Part shown: positions 1 to 5,751 of the stretch, piece by piece
Position numbering within the stretch: position 1 is the stretch's first letter
Layout of the letters: each line of letters opens with the position of its first letter
Assembly (NCBI GenBank): GCA_019750655.1
Contig: JAIEOG010000403.1
Coordinates: forward strand, 1-19,311
Reading direction: 5' to 3'
DNA length: 19,311 bases
From: a bacterium
GTDB lineage: Bacteria > Bdellovibrionota > FAC87 > UBA2466
Notes under the pieces: model-generated
What the model saw: only the letters and a program-made list of their open reading frames with translations
The model's database searches: none
Told to the model about the DNA's origin: nothing
Translations under genes and position numbers: made by a program

Positions 1-1692
1 GTCCAAACTTTGTTGGGTGGCTTCGTCGATGTGAATGCTCCGGACAACTACAAACGCTTTTTGCAAAGCCCCAGTGCGGCTTTGATTCCACAAGCCGGTG
101 CCGGCATCTCGCAGATGGTGTCGAGCGGTAGCTCTCAACCGGGCGGTTCGGAATCCCTTGGTTTTGATGAATCCCGTGGTGCTCGCGCGAAATCGGGCGG
201 CGCAACCGTGGGCAAAGACAGTATTCAAGACCCGCAATCGGGTTCCAAAAGTTTTGATGTCAGCCGAGGGATCAGCTCCACACAAGCGTCTTCGTCGGCC
301 AACGGCAGCGCATCCAGCCGGATCGAGTTTGATGACTCGGCCAGTGGGACTGAGGCTGACATCATCGGGGAAATCAAAGACAACGGCCAAGCCGGCCAAG
401 CTGGCTTAGTCGACGCAACTCGCGACCTCCTTTCGGTCGAGGGTTCTGCTTCGGCAGCCGTTTCCGCTTCCGACAAAAAAGACAGCGAAGAAGCTGACTC
501 GAAGTTGGATGGAAACTTCTTCAAAAAGAAGAAGCTCAAAAAAGAAATCCGCCAACGCCGCACGGAAGTGCAGGCAGTGCAGTCCACTTTCGTCGCCCTG
601 CTCGATAAAGTGAGCAACTGGATTATCCCGCAAGCCCACGCTGAAGGCGGTGGTGGCGGCGATCCCGCAAGCGTCCTCTTGGGAATGGCGGCTCTCTTCG
701 CAACGATTTCGGGTATCGCTATCGCTGCTATCCAAGCGGGTGCTGACAAAGATATCGCACAAACGAACGCCAACGCGCAGATGTACATGACCGACCGCAC
801 GGCTCAAAACTCCGAGCGCCTGGCCCAGATGCAATCGCAAACCGCTTTGCAACAAAGCCAGATGTCGTCGCAAGTCGCTGCTGCTAACAACCAAGGCGTC
901 ACGGACCGCTTGAACATGCAGCTCGCTGAATTGCGCAATGCTCGCCAAGAAGCAGCATCTGCGGAACAACAACGCATGGCCTTGGAACAGCAATACAACG
1001 ATCGCCGTATCGCCTTGGCGGAAAAACAAGCTGACCAAACAATGCAGATTGCTCAAGCGACTTTGAATGCGCAGCTCACGCAAGCTGGTTTAGCGACGGG
1101 GACTTCAGTTTCTTCTTCGGGGTTGGCAACGACTTCATCGACGGGTTCGGCGTCGACGGGTAGCGCAATCACCAACTTCGGTACTACGACTCAAGTCGCT
1201 GGTACGACTCAGACGGGCACTTCGACGGGGTTAGGTTTGGGGTTAACGGGTACTTCGAGCGTCACTACCGCTCGCGGTATCGCTTCGACGGATGATGCAG
1301 CTGCTCTCGCACAGCCGACGCAAGCCGCAGCGGGTGGCCGCTTGCTCGCTTCGTTGGGAACTTCTTCGGGCCGCGGTTTGACGGGGGATGTTTTCGCTAG
1401 CGTCGGCGCTGAGGAAGAAGCCGACGAAAAAGACGCCTCTAAACCGAAGACGGTAAAAGGCCGTGGCGCATTGGCCGCTTCGTCGGTGAAAACGGTTACC
1501 GCTTCTTCGACGGCAGAAACCAGCTTGCTCTCGGCAGTCCGGGCCCGCCCGGATGCAGCGCTCGCAGCAGGTTCTACTCGCTCCACCGCATCGGTGCCGA
1601 GCGATAAGGGCGATATCTCGAATTTTATCGGCGGTAGCGCTCAGGACCCAGGCTTCGCAGCTTTCCAAAACGGTGCGGCGCCCGCCAAATAG
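1..1692 (+). CDS. Low-complexity, coiled-coil, membrane-spanning protein (5' end outside window)
   Basis: I do not recognise the family. The frame is open from base 1 and its first residues are not a signal peptide, so the true start probably lies upstream. A TTG at position 10 has no ribosome binding site. The visible part has five zones: a Ser/Gly/Ala-rich polar region (to about 500); a strongly basic patch of consecutive Lys followed by Arg (about 520-565); a segment ending in PQAHAE followed by five Gly (about 625-660), which resembles a signal-peptidase site; one hydrophobic helix (about 675-745); and a Gln/Ala/Met-rich heptad-like coiled coil (about 750-1080). A Ser/Thr/Gly low-complexity region (about 1090-1400) and a polar tail follow. 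This suggests an envelope structural or surface protein. The topology is inferred; the order of zones is seen directly. A palindromic terminator-like structure lies 54 bp after the stop. Confidence 0.8.
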   Translation, partial: VQTLLGGFVDVNAPDNYKRFLQSPSAALIPQAGAGISQMVSSGSSQPGGSESLGFDESRGARAKSGGATVGKDSIQDPQSGSKSFDVSRGISSTQASSSANGSASSRIEFDDSASGTEADIIGEIKDNGQAGQAGLVDATRDLLSVEGSASAAVSASDKKDSEEADSKLDGNFFKKKKLKKEIRQRRTEVQAVQSTFVALLDKVSNWIIPQAHAEGGGGGDPASVLLGMAALFATISGIAIAAIQAGADKDIAQTNANAQMYMTDRTAQNSERLAQMQSQTALQQSQMSSQVAAANNQGVTDRLNMQLAELRNARQEAASAEQQRMALEQQYNDRRIALAEKQADQTMQIAQATLNAQLTQAGLATGTSVSSSGLATTSSTGSASTGSAITNFGTTTQVAGTTQTGTSTGLGLGLTGTSSVTTARGIASTDDAAALAQPTQAAAGGRLLASLGTSSGRGLTGDVFASVGAEEEADEKDASKPKTVKGRGALAASSVKTVTASSTAETSLLSAVRARPDAALAAGSTRSTASVPSDKGDISNFIGGSAQDPGFAAFQNGAAPAK

Positions 1693-1697
1693 TTTGA

Positions 1698-1724
1698 TCG
1701 GGGGAGGCGAGTTCTCGGGGGAGG
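1698..1724. repeat. 10-bp direct repeat TCGGGGGAGG
   Basis: TCGGGGGAGG occurs at 1698-1707 and again exactly at 1715-1724, a 17-bp period, just after the stop codon of the first gene. Each copy contains a GGAGG core like a ribosome binding site, but no substantial reading frame follows at suitable spacing. Function unknown. Confidence 0.6.
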
Positions 1725-1745
1725 ACATCGCCGTTGTTCAATGAG

Positions 1746-1833
1746 GGAGAGCCACCATAACTATTAAGGTTAACCTTAAGTTTAACCTTAACCTAAGCGG
1801 CGTAGCCGCGTGGTGGCTCTCCTCTGCCTTTTT
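1746..1833 (+). terminator. Nested-hairpin structure, probable terminator of the first gene
   Basis: A perfect 12-bp inverted repeat, GGAGAGCCACCA at 1746-1757 and TGGTGGCTCTCC at 1811-1822, encloses two inner palindromes. These are the TTAAGG/CCTTAA repeat at 1764-1794 and a GCGGC/GCCGC hairpin with a 3-nt loop at 1797-1809. A run of five T (1829-1833) follows six bases after the outer stem. The position 54 bp after the stop codon fits a transcription terminator. The internal palindromes are unusual for one, and the 77-bp unit could instead be a small REP-like or MITE-like element. No target duplication is visible. Confidence 0.5.
1764..1794. repeat. Dispersed 31-bp palindromic repeat, copy 1
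   Basis: This copy contains the perfect 16-bp palindrome TTAAGGTTAACCTTAA at 1764-1779. It also has a second inverted pairing, TTAAGGTTAA (1764-1773) with TTAACCTTAA (1782-1791). It matches 4229-4259 at 29 of 31 positions. It sits inside the loop of the 1746-1822 inverted repeat. Confidence 0.85.
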
Positions 1834-2013
1834 ATCAGTGACTGCACTTTAGCCAGCTCGGCCCTTCTGAATTCCAGTACTTAGCCTTTTTTCCTCGCAA
1901 GAGTGCCTAGTCCCTAGGCGAAAAAGACCCCTTGGGCCTGCGGTTTAATCTATGAAATTCAGATAGATAGCCTTGGTATTCTGGCAGCATTCATGCATTT
2001 ATCTAGGGTAAGT

Positions 2014-2607
2014 ATGCGTGTTTGGACGGTCATTTTACTCCTGGTGGCTTCTGGGGCGAACGCCCAGGAAGTCGCCCAGCGTTTCGGCATCGCCGATATG
2101 CTCGATGGCGTGCAGCCGTCGGTGGTGGATGAAATCCGCCCTGAAGATCGTCCCCTCGTTTCTGACGAGGCTTTGGATACTCCGTCGCGGCGTTCACGCC
2201 CGCCGGAACGTGAGCTAAGCGCTTTACCGACGGTAGCACCTTCTAATTCTCCGGCTCCTGTCGGTGATATAAATTGGCGCGCTATTCGCGAACAGGCGAT
2301 GGGCCCCGTGATTCAACCTGCGCAACCCGTTGGATTTGAGAACGCGGAACCGGACGTCGAACCTTCCGATCCTCGCGGTAAGCTTCTGCTCTCGGCAAAG
2401 CGCAAGAACGCTGGCCCAGAAGAGCCTGTGATTTCGACCGCTGCGGGTTTCAAACCGCAACCTGTCGCCGCTTCGATTGGTTTTCCTGGAAGCCCTTCGT
2501 CCACCGAACCTTACCGTCATGACCCCAGCTTCGGCCGCGATAACAATGAACCAGCGGCAGCCTCGGGCCATGGCCAAGACTACGCTCTTCCCACGACAAA
2601 CCGTTAA
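2014..2607 (+). CDS. Small exported protein of unknown function
   Basis: I do not recognise the family. The chosen ATG at 2014 follows AGGGTAAGT, a weak ribosome binding site, and gives a clean Sec signal peptide (MRVWTVILLLVASGANA, cleavage before QE). An in-frame ATG at 1993 would add seven residues before that peptide and has no better site. The mature part, about 180 residues, is rich in Pro, Ser, Glu and Arg, has no obvious globular motif, and looks largely disordered. It could be a periplasmic linker or a partner of an envelope complex. It is on the same strand as the next small exported protein, 98 bp upstream of it. Confidence 0.75.
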   Translation: MRVWTVILLLVASGANAQEVAQRFGIADMLDGVQPSVVDEIRPEDRPLVSDEALDTPSRRSRPPERELSALPTVAPSNSPAPVGDINWRAIREQAMGPVIQPAQPVGFENAEPDVEPSDPRGKLLLSAKRKNAGPEEPVISTAAGFKPQPVAASIGFPGSPSSTEPYRHDPSFGRDNNEPAAASGHGQDYALPTTNR

Positions 2608-2705
2608 TCTCTGACGCTATCCGTCAACGCTTATTACTCCCATTGGGGTTTTGAATTTCCCGTCGCCTAACCGTTGTGGGAAACCAGTCTCATATTGGAG
2701 GGAAT

Positions 2706-3221
2706 ATGAGGACACTCTTGGCGCTTTGCCTACTGGGAACGGCGGCACACGCGGAAATCAAAACACTGGTGGATGAGACTTTCACTGCTAGTTTGACGGG
2801 TTCTACGAAGGAAATACTGCGTTGTACACCGGGAACGAACGGTGGCTACGCGCTAGCGGATATCCTGCATCTCAAAGCAGTCGCCGTGCATACAGGTTAT
2901 TACACCCAGCACTCGGAATTCACAGCACGTACTAAGGTATCGACGGCCGATTTGAATGCGCCGCAAGCTCCACGGCCCTACGACAAGGGCTGCCAACCTG
3001 CCGTGGATGCTGTGAGCCAGGCGATTGATGGAAAAGACTCGGTGGAAGTAAAGGTTCAGCGCAAGGTAGTGTCGATACCCGATGTGAAACAACGCACGAC
3101 CTACAAAGGCGGCGAGCCGGTACACACCGATTATATTCGCTCAGAAAACTGGCTCGAGACCATCGAGTTTGAGCTCGGTGGCTTAGAATTCAAAATCAGC
3201 CAAATGATCAACGGTAAGTAA
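2706..3221 (+). CDS. Small exported protein of unknown function
   Basis: The start is ATG 2706, because GGAGGG at 2697-2702 precedes it and translation then opens with a signal peptide (MRTLLALCLLGTAAHA, cleavage before EIK). A GTG at 2676 is in frame but would bury that peptide. The mature chain is about 155 residues with two Cys (in RCTPG and KGCQP), which could form a disulfide in the periplasm. The pattern of alternating hydrophobic residues near the C-terminus suggests beta structure. No family recognised. It is followed at once by a strong intrinsic terminator, so it closes a transcription unit. Confidence 0.85.
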   Translation: MRTLLALCLLGTAAHAEIKTLVDETFTASLTGSTKEILRCTPGTNGGYALADILHLKAVAVHTGYYTQHSEFTARTKVSTADLNAPQAPRPYDKGCQPAVDAVSQAIDGKDSVEVKVQRKVVSIPDVKQRTTYKGGEPVHTDYIRSENWLETIEFELGGLEFKISQMINGK

Positions 3222-3229
3222 TTTCTCAA

Positions 3230-3260
3230 GCGGTGCCCCTCGGTGGGCACCGCGCTTTTT
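3230..3260 (+). terminator. Intrinsic (Rho-independent) terminator
   Basis: A perfect 9-bp GC-rich stem, GCGGTGCCC (3230-3238) with GGGCACCGC (3245-3253), has a 6-nt loop and is followed by GC and five T (3256-3260). It begins nine bases after the stop codon at 3221, so it ends transcription of the upstream exported-protein gene. Confidence 0.93.
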
Positions 3261-3274
3261 CGTCGGCGCTGAGA

Positions 3275-3280
3275 TACAAT
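3275..3280 (+). promoter_or_regulatory. -10-like TACAAT for a possibly leaderless glycosyltransferase mRNA
   Basis: TACAAT (five of six match to TATAAT) ends 7 nt before the ATG at 3288, and no Shine-Dalgarno is visible in between. If used, transcription would start at or next to the start codon. The -35 region would fall inside the preceding terminator and is poor, so this is tentative. Confidence 0.35.
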
Positions 3281-3287
3281 TTCTCCT

Positions 3288-4226
3288 ATGGCGACACACC
3301 CGACGACCTCTGTGATTCTCCCTGTCTATAACGGCATGCCGCACCTGCCGCTGGCTGTCGAATCGGTGCTGCAGCAAGGCATCCCCTTCGAACTTAAGAT
3401 TCTCGATGATGGCTCCACAGATGGAAGTCGCGAATACTTGCGCAGCTTGAGCGATCCGCGCGTGCAGGTGGTAGAAAATGAAGCAACGCTGGGACTTTTC
3501 GGGAACCTCAATGCAGGGATCGCGCTGGCGCAGGGGCGGTTTATTCGGATTCTTTGCCAAGACGACATTTTGGAAAAAGGGTGTTTGGACGCAGAGGCGG
3601 CTTTTCTCGATGCCCATGACGACGTCGCGTTGAGCTTCTGCAAGTACCGCCTTATTGATGTCGACGGCAAACTCGTTTCCGAAACCGCTTTGGGGGATCT
3701 TCCGGAAGTGCTTTCGCCACAGCTGGCGAGCCAGCATTTTTTTTACCACGGCTGTTTGCCTGGAAATCTCAGCACCGTTTGCGTGCGCGCGAGTGTTTTG
3801 CGCGGGTTCGGCGGCTTCGACACAAGCTTTCGAGTTTCGGGTGATTACGATCTCTGGTCTCGTATCAGTGCGCGCTACCCGCTGGGAATCTTGCATGAGC
3901 GGCAAGTGCAAATCCGTTCGCATCGGGGGCAGCTGAGCCGCGCGCCTCGTTCGGTCGTTCCGTTCATCCGAGAAAATGCCCGCGTGCGTTCGGCGCTGCG
4001 CCCGTATCTTCCGGAGGGTTTAGACGCTCAGATCTGCCGGTTCGAAACACGGCGGCACCGCGTTTTAGATTTTCACCAGGCCTTGCATTGCGTGCTAGCG
4101 GGGCGCTTCTCAGAAGCGAGAGCAATCCTCCTCTCCATCGGGCCGGATCAGCTGCTCCCCGTTTTTTGGGCATGGCTCACGACGCTCAATAATCGGCGGC
4201 GGCCTCAGGCTCCCTGGGTTCTATAA
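3288..4226 (+). CDS. Family 2 glycosyltransferase (GT-A fold)
   Basis: This 312-residue protein is a GT2 glycosyltransferase, the group that moves a sugar from a nucleotide-sugar donor onto cell-surface polysaccharide or lipopolysaccharide precursors. Visible motifs in order are PVYNG (residues 12-16), DDGSTDGS (40-47, nucleotide binding), CQDD (90-93, the metal-binding DxD equivalent) and GGFDTSFRVSGDYDLWSR (175-192, acceptor-side motif). There is no signal peptide or clear membrane helix, so it probably works at the cytoplasmic face of the inner membrane. It is not in an obvious polysaccharide cluster, and its acceptor cannot be told. The ATG lacks a Shine-Dalgarno and lies 7 nt after TACAAT. 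A copy of the palindromic repeat begins 2 bp after the stop. Confidence 0.93.
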   Translation: MATHPTTSVILPVYNGMPHLPLAVESVLQQGIPFELKILDDGSTDGSREYLRSLSDPRVQVVENEATLGLFGNLNAGIALAQGRFIRILCQDDILEKGCLDAEAAFLDAHDDVALSFCKYRLIDVDGKLVSETALGDLPEVLSPQLASQHFFYHGCLPGNLSTVCVRASVLRGFGGFDTSFRVSGDYDLWSRISARYPLGILHERQVQIRSHRGQLSRAPRSVVPFIRENARVRSALRPYLPEGLDAQICRFETRRHRVLDFHQALHCVLAGRFSEARAILLSIGPDQLLPVFWAWLTTLNNRRRPQAPWVL

Positions 4227-4228
4227 TG

Positions 4229-4259
4229 TTAAGGTTACCCTTAAGGTTAACCTTAACCT
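4229..4259. repeat. Dispersed 31-bp palindromic repeat, copy 2
   Basis: The 16-bp palindrome TTAAGGTTAACCTTAA recurs here at 4241-4256. GTTAAGGTTA (4228-4237) also pairs with TAACCTTAAC (4248-4257). The unit matches 1764-1794 at 29 of 31 bases. Like copy 1 it lies directly after a plus-strand stop codon, but it lacks the 12-bp outer stem and the T run, so it is not simply part of a terminator. Confidence 0.85.
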
Positions 4260-4317
4260 GATGCCGCGCTCCCCTTAGCCTCTTTCGTCAGTCCCGGATC
4301 TTCGGCAGTGTTTAGCG

Positions 4318-5277
4318 ATGAGAACTGCCTTAGCGTTTATGCTAGTGGGCGCCCTCGTCTGGCCCCGATTACAAGACCGCTTTTTTCCTGGAACTTTGCG
4401 CGTGGTTTTCCTCGACGTCGGGCAGGGAGATTCGGCTTGGATCCGATTTCCTAGTGGGCAGAACTGGTTGGTGGATGCCGGCGGCGGGACGAAGCGCTGG
4501 GATCGCGGCCTGCGAGATATCTACTTGGAACTCGCACGATCCGGAGTCTTGTCCTTGGAAGCCGCCGTGCTTTCTCACCCAGATTCCGATCATGTTCTCG
4601 GGTTCCGCGGGCTTGTGGACGGTATCCATCTCCAGCGGCTCTACTTCAACGCAGCTACTCCGCCAGAGCAGCACCCTGTTTTCGAGCGAGTCGCGGGTGT
4701 GGTGCAATCGGCCGGCACGTCGCTCGCCAGTATCGGCAGCACACAGGATTTCGAAGTCGATGGAGTGGAAGTAAAGCTCATCCCCATCGATGCTGGTAAG
4801 TCGAAGAACAACCGGCCGCTCGCTGTGCTTCTGCAATGGGGCGGCTGCCGAGTGCTTCTTGGGGGAGATGCGGAAGCGAAAGCAGAAGCCTGGCTCGCGC
4901 AGAATCTGGCGCCGGTAGATCTTTGGAAAGTGCACCACCATGGGAGCCGTACCTCCTCGCAAAAAGCCTTCCTGAAAAAGCTAAAGCCTCGCTTGGCGGT
5001 TGTTTCTTCGGGGGCGGGGAATCGGTATGGGCACCCAGCGCGAGAAGTGCTTGGGCGGCTGCGGAATGCAGGGGTTCAAACAGAGCGGATCGATTTCGAA
5101 GGGGCTGTCGAATACACGATCGCCTCGGGGGAAATCCGTTGCCGGTCCACCCGAGGCGACTGTGGAAAGATACGCTGCTTACCAGTTATAAACGAGGTTC
5201 GCAGTGGGCTTGAAAGCGAACGCGCTGCCGATAACGCCCATTTTCAAGTCGATTCCGAGCTCAGTGCCACTCGCTAA
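4318..5277 (+). CDS. ComEC/Rec2-type metallo-beta-lactamase-fold hydrolase, stand-alone
   Basis: The protein of 319 residues is a membrane-tethered MBL-fold hydrolase matching the C-terminal domain of ComEC, the DNA-uptake channel protein, without its competence membrane domain. One N-terminal hydrophobic helix (about 1-16) should anchor it with the catalytic domain outside. Motifs seen are DVGQGDS (33-39), DAGGG (53-57), SHPDSDH (86-92, the ComEC form of HxHxDH with Asp as second ligand), GGDAE (182-186), HHHGS (206-210) and NRYGHP (235-240). These make an active metal site likely; nuclease activity is inferred. The start has no clear ribosome binding site. The last 32 residues lie antisense to the 3' end of the minus-strand barrel gene and do not look like part of the fold, so the stop may have been lost and replaced downstream. 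Confidence 0.9.
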   Translation: MRTALAFMLVGALVWPRLQDRFFPGTLRVVFLDVGQGDSAWIRFPSGQNWLVDAGGGTKRWDRGLRDIYLELARSGVLSLEAAVLSHPDSDHVLGFRGLVDGIHLQRLYFNAATPPEQHPVFERVAGVVQSAGTSLASIGSTQDFEVDGVEVKLIPIDAGKSKNNRPLAVLLQWGGCRVLLGGDAEAKAEAWLAQNLAPVDLWKVHHHGSRTSSQKAFLKKLKPRLAVVSSGAGNRYGHPAREVLGRLRNAGVQTERIDFEGAVEYTIASGEIRCRSTRGDCGKIRCLPVINEVRSGLESERAADNAHFQVDSELSATR

Positions 5278-5679
5278 CTCCAAGATGACACCTGGACGGA
5301 AAAGAAACTCAAAATAAGCGCCCGAGCCCAGGTACCCTAAGGCATTCCCAATGCCAATTGCCGGACCAAGACTCAAACCGCCTACCAGTCGAATGCTTTT
5401 GTGGTTTGGAATGGCGAATTGGTACCACGCCGTGGGTAGGATCTCGATCAGCATGATCACGCCGCCAGGAAAAAAGAAATCCAGTGCGCCTTCCAAGCCC
5501 ACATAAAATTCGTGACCATTGACGGGCGCGATGGCCACCGTTGCACCGACCGAAGGCCCAACCATCCCACCGGTGAAAGCGAGTCCGGCATTCAGTGTGT
5601 ACACATTGGGTTCTGCCGCACGTGCCGGCGATGCAAAAATTGAAACAACTATCGCTAGAGCGAGAAACATCTTCTTCAT
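5179..5679 (-). CDS. Small exported beta-barrel-like (outer-membrane) protein
   Basis: The 166-residue product begins with a typical signal peptide (MKKMFLALAIVVSIFASPARA). Alternating hydrophobic and Gly-rich strands follow, and the chain ends in an aromatic residue (LVYNW). These features suit a small outer-membrane barrel of about eight strands. The precise family is not recognised. The start is well supported by AAGGAG on the minus strand at 5690-5685, five bases before the ATG. It lies 72 bp downstream of uvrB on the same strand, so co-transcription is possible. Its last 99 bp overlap, tail to tail, the 3' end of the ComEC-like gene. Confidence 0.85.
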   Translation of the reverse strand: MKKMFLALAIVVSIFASPARAAEPNVYTLNAGLAFTGGMVGPSVGATVAIAPVNGHEFYVGLEGALDFFFPGGVIMLIEILPTAWYQFAIPNHKSIRLVGGLSLGPAIGIGNALGYLGSGAYFEFLFRPGVILELASGTELGIDLKMGVIGSAFAFKPTANLVYNW

Positions 5680-5714
5680 AAAAACTCCTTCTAGCGGGAA
5701 AGGTTCCTATAGTT

Positions 5715-5736
5715 TCTGTCGTCGGTCAAAGACTTC
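5715..5736 (-). other. 6-bp inverted repeat in the uvrB-barrel gap
   Basis: Read on the minus strand, CGTCGG and CCGACG flank a 10-nt spacer in the 72-bp gap after uvrB. No T run follows, so I do not call it a terminator. It may be a weak hairpin in the leader of the barrel gene. Boundaries are approximate. Confidence 0.3.
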
Positions 5737-5751
5737 CGACGCTAACCCTCG

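Larger units (their letters stand above)
1693..2013. other. Intergenic region of about 320 bp
   Basis: Besides the direct repeat and nested hairpin listed separately, this stretch holds a small inverted repeat, GCCTAG (1905-1910) with CTAGGC (1914-1919), followed by GAAAAAG. I see no convincing coding sequence. An eight-codon ATG frame at 1741 has no well-placed ribosome binding site. A promoter for the next gene must lie here, but I could not identify convincing -35 and -10 boxes. Confidence 0.5.

Noticed and set aside
225..1083. Long minus-strand frames opposite the first gene (191 and 225 codons)
   Set aside because: They are shadows of a low-complexity plus-strand gene; their translations are Arg/Ser/Cys-rich with no domain motif and no ribosome binding site.
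1209..1728. Minus-strand frames opposite the Ser/Thr/Gly-rich part of the first gene
   Set aside because: The open frames arise from repeated Ser/Thr/Ala codons on the other strand; no start signal or motif.
1741..1767. Eight-codon ATG frame after the G-rich direct repeats
   Set aside because: The SD-like string is 16 nt away and the frame runs into the palindrome; not supportable as a leader peptide.
3183..3923. 246-codon minus-strand frame opposite the glycosyltransferase
   Set aside because: The plus-strand frame has unmistakable GT2 motifs; the antisense product has none and would cross a strong terminator.
1764..4259. Palindromic repeats as a CRISPR or telomere-like array
   Set aside because: Only two copies about 2.5 kb apart, with no regular spacers, no tandem arrangement and no cas genes.
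4369..4962. 197-codon minus-strand frame opposite the ComEC-like hydrolase
   Set aside because: The plus strand carries all MBL motifs; the antisense translation is motif-free.
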